From the NCBI GenBank assembly GCA_023101885.1, contig JALPQD010000075.1, positions 7,231,921 through 7,295,920 of the forward strand: a stretch of 64,000 nucleotides of DNA, read 5' to 3'. Numbering within the stretch: position 1 is the stretch's first letter; each line of letters begins with the position of its first letter. Shown one piece after another: positions 36,000 to 47,393 of the stretch. A program made the translations under genes and the position numbers. This DNA is from Typhlomys cinereus. Lineage: Eukaryota; Chordata; Mammalia; Rodentia; Platacanthomyidae. The notes beneath the pieces are model-generated. The model did no database searches. It was not told the origin of the DNA and worked only from the letters and a program-made list of their open reading frames with translations.

Positions 36000-37180
36000 A
36001 TTTTTTATTACATTTTTTGCCTAATTATACAAGCTTAATAGGTAACCCCATCTTCTCCCTCTCCCTCTCTTCCCCCATTGTTCTCCATTGCCCTCTCCCC
36101 ATTCCTACCTCCCTCTCACCTTTTTTCTTCCCTCCTCCTCTCTTGGTGCATCTTGCTTTCTCCCTCCCATCTCCCAGAGCATCTGTTTATGTGGACGCTG
36201 AATTTCCCTCTGAATCATCTACACTAGGTTCAGGACTCAGCGGCATAATTTGGGGCCTCTTCTTGGGCTGTCCACTAGCATGGGAACTCTATTATGACTA
36301 TTTAACCCCTTGTCTCTAAAGATCCTACTGCCTGAAGCCTTCTCTCCTGTGATCCCTGCTAGACTTTGGGGGGTTGTAGACATGTCAGCCATTGTGCAGG
36401 TCAGGCAAGGGACAATTGTGGCTATATTCTGGCTGCTGCAGCCCTGACTTGTGTGGAGTATCTTGCATATCATTGATCCTCCCAATCCTTAGGCTCTTAC
36501 AATCTTGCCACCCCCTCTTCTGCAAGGTTCTCTGAGCTTTAGGATGGGGAGGGATTTGGCAGGTCTGATTCTGGGTGAATATTGTAGAGTCTTTGATGTT
36601 TTGAATTATAATTTGTTGTTTTCAGTTTTGTTTTTCCTGCACCACCCTTGGCTGCATCCTGATTGGTTATCAAGGTCATCTCCTAACCAAAGATAAAAGA
36701 ATATTTAAATGAAGATCTTAATATAGGAAGAGACTCAAAGGTTGATGGAAGAATAAAAGTAGGACACAGCAGTGAGAGGGTCAGTCTCCCATTTCCCAGT
36801 TGGTTACCATCTAACTGCCAGTCCCTCTACCCTCCCTGACTAGGGAGATCAAGTGAAGAGGAAGGGAAGTAAGAGTGACCTGTATCATATGTCTTGCTAC
36901 TTACATGCAATTCATGACCATGGCCTAATTTCTCTATTGAAGCGTGTTCTCCTATCTCCTTTCTTTTGAGGTCTTCTTTCCCCTTCTTTCCTATTTACAA
37001 TCCTTTGTGATTATAGTGGGTATTACAGAGATTTACCTTTGACTATGTCATTAAGTGGGTTTGGGACTAGGATCCACTTATTAGGAAGGACAAAAGGAGT
37101 CTAATTTTCTGTGTCTGGGATACTCCGCTCAGTGTTCATCCTCTCATAATTATTTTTATATTTGTTCAGCAATACTGGTA
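36000..37180 (-). mobile_element. Older L1 3'UTR (minus)
   Basis: Reverse of about 1.2 kb of L1 3'UTR, clearly more diverged than the plus copies (C/T-rich tract 36050-36180, block gatcccagtcc-like near 37065). Confidence 0.82.
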
Positions 37181-37253
37181 CTTTTTTCTTAAATGATTCA
37201 ATTTTTTCTTCTTACAACTTTATTAATAATGCATCATATATGGTTATTGGCCA

Positions 37254-37908
37254 GGCAGGGGGGGACATCCAATACCCATCAGGTTGAAGCCAAGGGTGGT
37301 GCAGGAATAGAAAAACTGAAAAAAAAAATCAAGAAACCATAATTCAGAAAATCAGAGACTCTACCTTAACCACCTGGAACCAAGATAGTCTAATCTCTCC
37401 CCATCCTAAAGTTCAGGGAAATTTGCAGAAGAGGGGGCGGGACGATTGTAAGAGCCTAAAGATGGGGAGGAGCTATGATATGCAAGATACTCCACACAAG
37501 TTAGGGCCAAAGTAATCATAATAGGACTTTGTATGACCTGCGCAATTACCAACATATCATTGATCCCCCAAAGGCTAGCATGGATCACAGGCACTAGGAT
37601 CCTTAGAGGCAAGGGATTAGCAGCCACAATCGTGTTCTTATACTAAAGGGGAACACAAAAAAGAGCTCTAGGCAATGCTACTGAGTCCTTACACCTCATC
37701 AGAGAGGAGAACCCAGAAGGAAGTCTAACATGCACACTAAAGGATGCTCCAGGAATTGGGAGGGGGGGGGCACTGGGAAAAAGAGAGGGAGGGGGGAAAG
37801 GAAGGTAAAAAGGGGGGGAAGCAAGGGGATCCAGGGAAGGGTGGAGGGAGGGAGGGGAATGGGGTACTTACCAACTTTGTATGAGTGGAAGAAATAAATA
37901 AAAAAAAA
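37254..37908 (+). mobile_element. 5'-truncated L1 3' end
   Basis: L1 3'UTR to G-rich tract and A-rich tail, flanked by exact atggttattggcca (37240-37253 and 37909-37922). Confidence 0.93.
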
Positions 37909-37946
37909 ATGGTTATTGGCCAACACCAACTTAAGAGATCTATCTT

Positions 37947-38163
37947 GGGGCTGGAGAGGTGGCTCAGGGGTTAAACCTTTGCCCTGCAGGCAGAAGGTCC
38001 TGAGTTCTGATCCTAAACCCCACGTATAGACACCGGGTGGAAGCGGGGGCGGCCTGCGTTTCTGGTCCTGGTAGGGTGGAGCCTGTGAATTCCTGGGCGG
38101 AGTAAACAAGGAGGAGGTGGAGGCGTCCATGGTGCCATGGTGGTTCTCGAATTTGCCTGTGGT

Positions 38164-38203
<40 letters not shown>

Positions 38204-38235
38204 TAATTGAATAAATAATAAAAAAATTTTTAAAA
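37947..38235 (+). mobile_element. B2-like SINE
   Basis: Full SINE with a CA run, flanked by agagatctatctt (37934-37946 and 38236-38248). The same insertion, inverted, is at 29601-29856. Confidence 0.95.
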
Positions 38236-38248
38236 AGAGATCTATCTT

Positions 38249-39847
38249 AACTCTCTTGTGGAAGAATAGTTTACCCAATGACTGACTGACTACTCATAAA
38301 CTGGTCAAAAATGTCACTTGAACCCCAAGTTTACACAACTTATAAATATATCTTGTACAACCATTCATTGAGTCTTAAAAAAAAAAACAACTAAAATTGT
38401 CACTCTCTTTCAAGTTTCAAAACACATGCCTAAGTCGCTAACTGCAGAGGGTCAGAATCCTGAGGGAAAATATCTGAAACTGCCCTCATTGATGCTTTGT
38501 CAATAGACAGTGTCTTCACTTCTCGTCCCCCACATGCCTGACCATGAGCATGAAGTTGGAAGCGTTTCCTCAGTTCTCGGCAAGGAAGGCACCCAGGACA
38601 CACAGCAGGGGGACGCAGCAGCTGGACACCTTGAATCTGCAGTTGGGAAGCAGAGAGATGATTGTTGGTATGTCTCGGGCCCTCCCGCTCCGTTTCCCCC
38701 AGTGGTTCAGCCTGGGTATCCAGCCCACACTGAGATGGGTCGGTTGCCCTCTGAAACACTTACCAGTGTCTCCTAAGTGATTCAAAAGCCCAGCTATGTT
38801 GATAATGACCATCACAAGTCCTCTCCACATCAACGGGAACCCAAACAACTCACATTTACCTTATGTTCCCTCATAGGCTCATAAACAACCTCAAAGGTCC
38901 CCACAGTCTTTCAAAGGCCCAACATTTTCAAAAATTAAAAGTCTCTTCTGAGATGAAAGACAGACACACTCTTAACTCTGAGTCCCAATAAAAATCAAAA
39001 AAACAAGTTACATATGGCACAAAGTAAACATTCCCCTTCCAAAAGAGATAGGGGCATAAATAACAAAAGAAAGATTGAACCAGAGCAATATCTAAGTCCA
39101 GCAGGGCAAATGATAAACGCTACGCTACAGCTCTGCATCCAAGGATCTGCAGCTTGCAGTAACTTCCTCTGGGCTCCAGCAAACATGGGCAGTTCCAGCT
39201 CTTCCATTCTGACACCTGCAGTGCATGCGGCCCCTCTTCCAGGACGGTTTTTCTACCTGTGTCCCACGGTCCTGGAATCTGCATGGGAAATGAGGCTTCA
39301 CAGCCTTCACAGCCGCATGCAATGCTCTCCCAGGGCCTCCTTGCGGGGACTCTGACCCTCCTACACACTGCTGGCTGCAGAGGGTTTCTAGAGCTTGGTG
39401 TAAGCCACTAGGGCCCTGCAACTTTTGAAAAAGCTCAGCCCCAAGTGGAAAATGTGCTAAATTTGCTGCCAGCTCAACATGTGTCCTGGCCCCTCCTACC
39501 ACTGCTCACTACTGCAGCCCCTGCACACCAGGCCACCACCCGCTTCCCTGGCCATGAGCAGAGATCCATGTCAGTCTCAGCTCAGACTCCCTTCACATGA
39601 ACGTGCACGTTTACAAACTGGAACCCTGACCTCTTTGAGCTGAGGTGCGAGGGTAGCACAGGCACATCTCTCATTGCAAAGTCTCAAAAATACAATTCTG
39701 AAGTATCAAGGAAAACAGGCCCCTCTTAAGTTTTTTATCCCTTAAATATTCACATTAATACATCTTCTAGTAAACAGAAAAGAGGACCTGTGAGTTACAC
39801 AATGAACACTATAAAATGATTTACTTTTCAAACTTCATATCTGTACT
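38249..39847. other. Unassigned, possible old LTR/retroelement
   Basis: About 1.6 kb without a recognised gene. Short antisense frames around 38848-38570 are hydrophobic in part but match no family I know. The low CpG content and many short broken frames suggest an old repeat rather than unique coding DNA. Confidence 0.45.
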
Positions 39848-40426
39848 TGAGGCAGGATTAGAGCAGCCATGCTGGGATGGGTCTCTCAAGGTCTTTGGAA
39901 TTCCTGAATTTCTGCTGGGATAACCCTGAAGGAACACTCCTGCTGAGGAACTGACTCCAATCCTCCCAGAGATAAGATGGCCAACTTCCCTATGAAGGGA
40001 TTATGGAGATGAGTCTCCATATCAAACAACTTGACCTCTAACCCACATGGGTCCAAGAGCAACTGGGTTGGGCCCCAATGGGAGCTAACCAATGGGAAAA
40101 AGCCAGTTTCCCCGAGCTTGTCTAGGTGTATAAATACATCTTTCGCGCCCCAATTGCCTGCTTCTCATGCCCTAGCCCCTCATGACACTTCAGTGCCATG
40201 AGTCTGTTTCTTGTTCCTTGCTCCTCATGGACTCCATGCCTAGGCACCATGAATTCTTCGGGGCGTCCTAGCCCCTTATAGCACTCCACATCTAGAATGC
40301 ATGAGTTCCAACCTTTCTCGCCTCTAATAAACTCTCCTTAATCCTCTACACTGTGTTCTGGTTTCAATCTTCGACTCCAGAACACAAAGAACCCTGCAAC
40401 ATTGGGATGGTCCTGTCCCTGCAACA
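39848..40426 (+). repeat. LTR of second ERV family (plus)
   Basis: Begins near tgaggcaggatta and ends tgcaaca before a primer-site-like sequence. TATA (tataaata near 40129) and AATAAA (40326-40331) are about 200 bases apart. Inverted partner at 31437-32762. Confidence 0.85.
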
Positions 40427-40446
40427 TTTGGCACCCCAGATGGGAC
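40427..40446 (+). promoter_or_regulatory. ERV primer binding site remnant
   Basis: tttggcaccccagatgggac follows the LTR by one or two bases and begins TGG at 40429, as expected of a tRNA primer site. About 150 bases of leader-like DNA follow before an L1 insertion. Confidence 0.65.
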
Positions 40447-40612
40447 AGCCGAAAAGACTGTTTCCCTGCAACATACTGGTTACTCTGCTCTTTTGCCACT
40501 CAAACTCAAGCAACTACAAGGGAGAAAGGGACATTTATTCAGCTAACAGTTCCAGAGGGGAGATGCCGTCCATTATGATGAGGTAGACTGGCTGGCAGAA
40601 GTTGGAGGAGGC

Positions 40613-41499
40613 AAATAAGTAATGAGACATCTGATTAAGTTCACAGACTTTTGTTCCTGATCATTTACTACTGAGGGGGAGTGATCTCACCAGAAGAGGA
40701 GGGCATATAGTCTGGCAGATAAAAAGTAACAATTTTGCAAATGGGTGATTGACCCCTCCCTCACTGTGGTTTCCCACTTTTATTACATCTACCTTTGAAT
40801 GTGCTTTTATCACAAGACTCTAACAGCTTTTTGTCTCTGGCCAGGGGGTAACATACAATGCCCACCAGGATGGAGTGAAGGGCATTGCAGGAGCAGCAAA
40901 ACTGCAAAAGAAAACCAATAAACCACAATCCAGAACTTCAGAGACTCTATATCAACCACCTAGAACTAGGCCAGCTTAGTCTCTCCCCATCTTGAAGCTC
41001 AGGGAAATTTGCGGAAGAGGGGGCGGTAAGAGTGTAAGAGCAGAAGGATGGGAGGAGCAATGATATGTAAGATACTCTATACTAGTTAGGGCTGAAGCAA
41101 TCATAATTGGACTTTGCATGCCCTGCGCATTGTCCAACACACTGTTGACCTCACAAAGTCTAGCATCTGCTAAAGGCACCAAGATCCTTGGAGGCAAAGG
41201 ATTGGCAGCCACAGCAGTGTTCCTATACCTAAGGGGAACACGGGAAAGGGTTTGGGAAAGGCCACTTGGTCCTTGTACGTCATCGGAGAGGAGGGCCCAG
41301 AGGAAAATCAGACATGCACAAGAAAGGACTCTCTGGGAATTGGGGTGGGAGGCACTGGGGGATGGGGAGGGAGAGGGGTGGGGAGGGGGAGCAGGGGGTA
41401 TGGGGGGAGGAGGAGGGAGGGAGGGAGGGAACTGGTGTACCTAATAAGTTTGTATGAGCTGAAATAAAAAAAAAAGAGTATTACAAAAAAAAAAAAAAA
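40613..41499 (+). mobile_element. 5'-truncated L1 3' end
   Basis: L1 3'UTR, G-rich tract and a long A tail, flanked by agttggaggaggc (40600-40612 and 41500-41512). Confidence 0.94.
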
Positions 41500-41512
41500 A
41501 GTTGGAGGAGGC

Positions 41513-41699
41513 CTAGTCACTGAAACATCATGTAGGCTGAGTGGTGCTGCTGACAATTGCAAAAGCAGATTAACTAACTGAAACAGGGTGGGGCTGACCA
41601 ACCTCAAGGCCCTCCCCCTGGGACTGCCTGCTTCCAGCAAGGCCCCAGCTACAAAAAGTGGCACCATCTTCCTAAATAACTGAAGATTCAAATACATAA
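41513..41699. other. Unassigned
   Basis: Continuation of the target of the L1 at 40613. Nothing recognised. Confidence 0.45.
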
Positions 41700-42440
41700 A
41701 GCCTGGGGGAGGACCGTTATGCCCGGAGCGCAAAGTCCAAAGAAACCCACTGAAGTCGTCCACCGATGCAAAAACAAGAGGGTCATTTTATTAGATCAAA
41801 CCTAGGTTTGGGCCACACAAGTCCTCAGCGCAGTGAGGGGGTGCGACCCCGAGGCAGCAGGGCTTAGGGATTTTATAGGGCTATCGAAAGCAGGGACTGA
41901 GGAATTCGCACGTAGCCCACATAGCCTTCCTCAACCCCTCCCCCCTGGTGAACGAGGGCACTCTGCTCTTCCTGGTACACGCTGGGGGAGGGGGGCTGGC
42001 ACCAAGGGGTCTGTGGTTGCTTCAAGGACATCAACACTTTTTTTTTTAATTTTTTTTATTTATTCATTGTGTGTACAGCATGTGCATCAGAGGGCATTGT
42101 ATGTTCTTGTGGAGGCCCAAGGGTGACATTTCAGTAATCATCCTGGATTGCCTCTACCTCCTTCTTGCCTGGCTCTGGGACTTCCCAGGCTCCGCCTACC
42201 AGGGCTAGAAGTGCAGGCTAACAGCTTTTCTGCCTGGTGTAGGACATCAACACTTAAGTCAGTTCCGACTCCCGTAAACAGTTTCTAGCACCCCTTGGAT
42301 TACTCATGGCCCTTGGAATTCCTTGAGCAGTTAGTGACTGGCTTCCACCTGCTCTGACCACAATCTGTCCTTGACAAAGTTGGTGAAATGTTACTGTAAA
42401 GGCTGCTCTTCCAGTTTAGGAGGGCTCCCAAAATGTTAAG
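41700..42440 (-). repeat. Solo LTR, fifth family (minus), split by SINE
   Basis: Reverse TATA box (TATAAAATCCC, about 41868-41878) lies about 85 bases from a reverse AATAAA (about 41789), an LTR layout. An older SINE interrupts its U3. Ends are approximate. Confidence 0.68.
42040..42240 (-). mobile_element. Older B2-like SINE (minus), truncated
   Basis: Reverse, older body type, lacking the head. Flanked by exact aggacatcaacactt (42025-42039 and 42241-42255). Confidence 0.9.
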
Positions 42441-43000
42441 TATTTCCTAATTTGGAGCTGACTGGTCATTGTTATAGTCACATACACAAATTGGGTCAAA
42501 CAGTCTATGTGTAACATGTCCGGTATTTCACAGGGAGGATAAGTAAACAAATAGAAAATGGAAACAAATATGCTCAGGTCCCACAAGGACAAAACATAAA
42601 CATCTATATTTAACATTTTTTATTTACTTGTGATAGAATGAAAGAGAGAGGTGAGAGAGAAAGATAGCGAGAAGAGAGAGAGAGAGAAGGAACATGATTA
42701 CAAGGTGCATGGGGATAGGACAGAGAAAAACCTTCAGAAGTCATTTCTTTCTTTCAGCTCTGTAAAGTTCATCTCTCCTCCCATCCTGTGAACTCTAGTT
42801 CAATTCTACAACTTTGTGTACAGGTGTCTTTACCCACTGTGCCATCTCACTGTCGTACCTATAGATATAGATCATGTTTACAGATGACAATATGCAATTT
42901 ACTCAATCTTTGCAGATGCCAACTGAAGTTCTATTCTGGGTATTATGGAGCAAACAGTTGACAGTTTTATACTGTTGGTTTTTTTTTTTTGAAAAAGTGT
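42441..43000. other. AT-rich DNA with decayed B2/B3-type SINE
   Basis: Around 42610-42860 a (ga)n-rich tail is followed by a reversed tRNA-SINE head (cccactgtgccatctcact). The remainder is unassigned. Confidence 0.6.
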
Positions 43001-43004
43001 CCTT

Positions 43005-43370
43005 CTTTGCATGACCTGCGCAATGACCAACATATCATTGACCCCCCAAGTCTAGCATGGATCACAGGCACTAGGATCCTTAGTAGCACAATAGTGTTCC
43101 TATACTAAAGGGGAACACAAGAAAGGGCTCTAGGCAATGATACTGAGTCCTTACACCTCATCAGAGAGGAGGACCCAGAGGGAAGCTTGACATTCACACT
43201 AAAGAATGCTCCAGGGATGGGGGAGAGCACTGGGAGAAAGGGAGGGAGGGGGGAAAGGAAGAGAAAAAGGGGGGAGGGAGTAATGGGGTCCGGGGAAGGG
43301 TGGAGGGAGGGAGGGGACTGGGATACCTATTAAGTTTGTATGAGTGGAAAAAATAAATTAAAAAAAAAGA
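43005..43370 (+). mobile_element. 5'-truncated L1 3' end
   Basis: Short L1 3'UTR with G-rich tract and A-rich tail. An imperfect gaaaaag..tcctt duplication flanks it. Confidence 0.88.
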
Positions 43371-43730
43371 AAAAGCATCCTTGTAGAGCTGCTGGGGGAG
43401 AGAAATAATCACAAGCCCCATCAATGGGATGAGATCTGTAAGTTGCAATATAAATCACCATGGCAACAGGTGATCACCAGTGTAATAGTGGCATAAGCAC
43501 CAAGGAAACAACCAACAGCTTTCTGATTGGATTCGAGACCTGCTTGTCAGAATGGTACCCATCCCTGTTACTGGAAACTAGAACAAGAACCTAAAAAAAG
43601 GGAAGGAGATAGATCAGTAGGGAAGACAGCCAATAAACCTATAGGTAGGAAGATAGTACATCAAACAGCTCTATAGGTAGCTATTATTATACTCATAGAA
43701 TGGGAACTCACAGTGGAAACCTTTGGGTCT
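43371..43730. other. Unassigned, possibly old L1 3'UTR
   Basis: Together with 44035-44290 it may form one older retroelement 3' end split by the SINE at 43746, since 44170-44290 ends with a purine tract and an aaataaaataaata tail like an L1. Confidence 0.5.
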
Positions 43731-43745
43731 AAAACTGGATGAGTA

Positions 43746-44019
43746 GGGGCTGGAGAGGTGGCTCAGGGGTTAAGCCTCTGCCTTGCAGGCAGAAGGTCCT
43801 AAGTTCGGATCCTAGACCCCACATATAGATGCCAGCAGAAGTGGGGGCAGCCTGCATTTCTGATCCTGGTAGGGCAGAGCCTGTGAATCCTGGGGCAGAG
43901 TAAACAAGGAGGAGGTGGAGGCATCCATGGTGGTTCCCAAATTCGTCCGTGGTTCTACACATACACACACACACACACGCACAATTGAATAAATAATAAA
44001 TAAATAATATTTTTTTAAA
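43746..44019 (+). mobile_element. B2-like SINE
   Basis: Full SINE, flanked by exact aaaactggatgagta (43731-43745 and 44020-44034). Confidence 0.95.
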
Positions 44020-44034
44020 AAAACTGGATGAGTA

Positions 44035-44290
44035 AAGGGAAATGCACATATCAGTGGGGTGGTCTGAAGAGAAGTAACTTATTATACTGTGGAGTCATGA
44101 GTCCCCACAGGAGTAGACAAGCCAAAGTGAACCCTGGGGTCTATAGAAGCATGCAGGCAAACGGGTGGAAGAGAATGGGAGGGAATGGTGAAGAGACGGT
44201 AGGGGATGGGAGGGAGGGGGGAGGGAGGGAAGCTGGGATGAAGACTCAATATGCTTGTAAAAGTAGAAAAATAAAATAAATATGGGGAAA
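44035..44290 (+). mobile_element. Old L1-like 3' end
   Basis: Purine-rich tract and A-rich tail like L1 termini, but diverged from the young copies. Confidence 0.6.
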
Positions 44291-44394
44291 AGAATTATAA
44301 AGAAAAAAACAGTGCCCTTGAAACCAAATTCTAACCATAATTATGCCCATACTCCTACTAGTTACTGGGAAACTAATGCTGGATAATTATTTTC

Positions 44395-45145
44395 TAATTG
44401 TTTTAAATGTTTGCAATACAATCAAAATCATCTTTTCTTGCAGGTGAATGGCAAAGCAGAATCTCACTTCCCATAGTAAAACAAACAAGAGAAAAACACC
44501 AGTTATCACACATCATCTGTCCTTAACATAGAAGAGTCATTCCTTAAGGATTTAACATCATCGACCACAGCAAATCACAGGGAAAATGAATGTGGTTTTC
44601 TCAGGACCTGTAAGATCCACATCTTCCACTCTTCTCCAGTAAAGCAATGTCAGTGACTGGTACAAAGGCTGCTGTGCCCGAGACTGTCTGTCACTTGGTT
44701 CTGGACACACTGCTTGTATTGTTCCACACAAGCCAGTTCTGGAGAAATGACTGCTTGGGAAACAACCATTTTTTCTTGCTCATGGATAGCAAAGCAGAGA
44801 ACTTAACAAGAAGAAAGCACCACTTCTCGCACATCATGTCTCCTGGAAGAACAATGAAGAGACATTTCTTAGAGATTTCACACACGTCACAGGGAAATAC
44901 TGGGGATATAAATGCAGTGAGAATCGCATCTTCAATGCTTCTCCAGTAAAATCATGCCAGTGCATAGTACACATGGTGTTCTCCCAGGGAAAGTAGATTA
45001 ACTGCTACAAAAGTGCATCATGCCACCATGATATATGTGCACAACACAGGCCAAATCAGAGAAATAAATTCTTGGAAATCAAACATCTTTTCTTGTTGGA
45101 AGATTGATACATGTGATCTCTAGTGAAAAGATATTCTGTAGGGAT
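44395..45145 (+). repeat. Degenerate 310-340 bp tandem repeat (about 2.3 units)
   Basis: Landmarks recur in order. ttttcttg occurs at 44433, 44771 and 45088; the tcacagggaaa block near 44574 and 44885; the cttctccagtaaa block near 44629 and 44938; gcaaagcaga near 44451 and 44789. Units are diverged, with indels. The last unit stops at gggatttcac, directly joined to CCCTAA repeats. It looks like a subtelomeric satellite. Confidence 0.75.
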
Positions 45146-46110
45146 TTCACTTACCCTAGAAATAACCCTAACCCTAACCATAACCCAAATCCTAAACCTA
45201 ACAATAACCCTCTAATCTTACTTCTAAACCTAACTATTTAACACTACTTTAACCCTGATCCTAAACCCAAATTATACCCCTAACCATAAACCTAATCCTA
45301 ACAACTTGCCTCAGCCCTAAACCTACACTTACCCTAGCCCTAGCTAACCCTAAACCAAACCATAACCATAACTCTAACCCCAAACATAATCCTAACTTGT
45401 ACTATAATCTTAACTCCCCAGAAAACCCACAATCCTAAATTTAACCCTAACCATAAACCAAGCATTAGCCTATGCCTAATGGTAAATCTAGACCTAGCCC
45501 TACCTTTAACCCTTACATTAACCCTAATCCTAACCCTTGAATTCACCCAAATCTGAAAACTGAATTAAACATAACTATAACCCTAACTCTACCCTAACCC
45601 TACTACAAACCTTAACCTTAACCCTAAAAGTAACTGCAACTATAGAGTTAAATTTATGGTCAGAATTAACCACAACTCTAACCCTAAAACCCTAACACCA
45701 TAACCCTAAATATAATTCAATGCCTTACCATAAACCATAACCCAAAATTAACCTCTAACTAACACTAACCCTAACCATAGGCCTAACCCTACCTCTAATC
45801 CTAACACAAACCCTAAAAACTAACCTAAAGTCTATCCTTGAACATAACCCCCTGGCTCTACCCCAACCCTAAAATAACCCTAACTCTAACACAAATCCTA
45901 ACCTAGCCCTAACCGTAAACCTAGCCCTAGTCCTATCTTCAACCTTTACTTTCATCACAACCCTGAAACTAACCCTAATTCTAAAACCTAACCCTAATTT
46001 AGCCTAACCCTAACACTAATCCTAATTCTAACCCCAATCTTAACCACTAGCCCTTAACCCTCACCTTACACTTAACCCTAACCCCTGCTCCCTGACCCCT
46101 AACCTAAGCT
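45146..46110 (+). repeat. Interstitial telomeric repeat, degenerate (CCCTAA)n
   Basis: Nearly 1 kb built from CCCTAA and one- or two-base variants (cctaaa, cataac, ccctag and similar) on the plus strand. Few adjacent units are perfect, so the array is old. Plus-strand CCCTAA is the orientation found at a left chromosome end. Confidence 0.93.
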
Positions 46111-46194
46111 CCCTTAAATCCAGCTTATTATTACTCTGAAAAAGAGCAAGTTTCTGCTGATTGTGAACTTACTGCCCCATAGAGAAGTGGAATC

Positions 46195-46305
46195 CGGGAG
46201 GCTGTTTTGAGACAAGGTCTCATTAGCCCAGTCACGTACCCAAAGATAGCTTTGAACTGCTGACATTCCTGCCTCCACCTACAAGTGCTAAGATTATTAC
46301 TGAGA
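46195..46305 (-). mobile_element. B1-like SINE (minus)
   Basis: Reverse B1/7SL signature: tttgagacaaggtctca at the start, then gctttgaactgctgac and cctgcctccacctacaagtg. Confidence 0.88.
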
Positions 46306-46975
46306 TCTAGTACAAGTCCACACAGTGATCTTGGCCCTATGCACTGCCCTAGTCCTACCTTAACCCTGCTCGTTTGTAACTCCTAGCCATAGCTCTAACT
46401 CTGACCCAATCACATCCTAGTCCTAGTCTAACTGTAACCGTATTCCTGGCACAAATGTAAGCCCTGAACCTACATTGGTTATTTACCCTGACTGCAGTCC
46501 CATCCATTGTGCTATCCCTAACCCTATGTCTAGACATAGAATGACATGTAGCTAAAGCCCTCCCATAGGTCCACAGCACTAACACTGGAGTTGACCTTGA
46601 ATGAGTTCTTACCTAAAGATGGCCCATCGGCCTAACTCAACCCAACCCTAGAGAAGTACATCTAAACCAAGCCCGGTACCTGCTCACAGCCCTACCATAA
46701 TCACAATCCTAACACTAGACAGACTTCACCCCATGATAGCCCAATCCACTACCCTAAGACTAGCCCTAACCCTCTAGCACTAATACTAGACATTCAATTA
46801 CATCTGAACCAAGCCCTCCACCTAGCCATAGTCTGAACGTTAACTTAAATAACCCTAGCCCTAACATGAGACTGAGATCAAGTATGTGTCTATACATTAA
46901 CTCTGGCCCTATCCGCTGTACATTTCCTAACACTAACCATGGCCCTGTCCCTGATCTAGACATAGTTTAAAGTCT
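46306..46975 (+). repeat. Telomere-like / subtelomeric degenerate repeats
   Basis: Scattered ccctaac, cctaacact and ccctagcc units mixed with a longer motif (acatctaaaccaagcc at 46658, acatctgaaccaagcc at 46800, a weaker form near 46544), suggesting units of about 115-145 bases. Confidence 0.65.
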
Positions 46976-47112
46976 GACTGAAGTCCAAATCATATGTGCA
47001 TATGTGTAGACGAGCAGGTCCATGCCTGTATGGGTATTTGTATGCATGTGTGCCTATGTGTATATGCATGTGTGCCTGTCCATGCACGTGTGTGTGCAAC
47101 AAGAATATTCTT

Positions 47113-47393
47113 TTATTACTTTGTGTGTGTGTGTGTGTGTGTGTGTGACAGAGAGAGAAAGAAAACATTGTGTGTCCCTGTGGAGGACCAAGGGTGACTT
47201 TGGGAATCATCCTGGATTGCTTCCATCTCCTTTTTGCTTCGCTCTGGGATTTCCCAGGCTTCACCCACCAGAGCCAGAAGTGCAGGCCACCACCATTTCT
47301 ACCTGGCATTTTTTACATGAGACCTGGGATCCCAACTCCACACCTTCTGCTTGCAAGGTAGAGTCTTAACCTCTGAGCCATCTCTCCAGCCCC
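47113..47393 (-). mobile_element. Older B2-like SINE (minus)
   Basis: Full older-type SINE in reverse with a GT run, flanked by exact acaagaatattctt (47099-47112 and 47394-47407). A TG-rich microsatellite lies just left (46990-47095). Confidence 0.92.

Noticed and set aside
38570..38848. Minus-strand frame resembling a membrane segment (MVIINIAGLLNHL)
   Set aside because: Short, isolated, no neighbours in frame and no splice structure; likely a repeat-derived frame.
45340..45546. Arg/Val-rich 68-codon frame
   Set aside because: Direct translation of degenerate telomere repeats.
44395..46975. CRISPR-like array
   Set aside because: Repeats are tandem telomere/satellite units without uniform spacers, in a mammalian genome.
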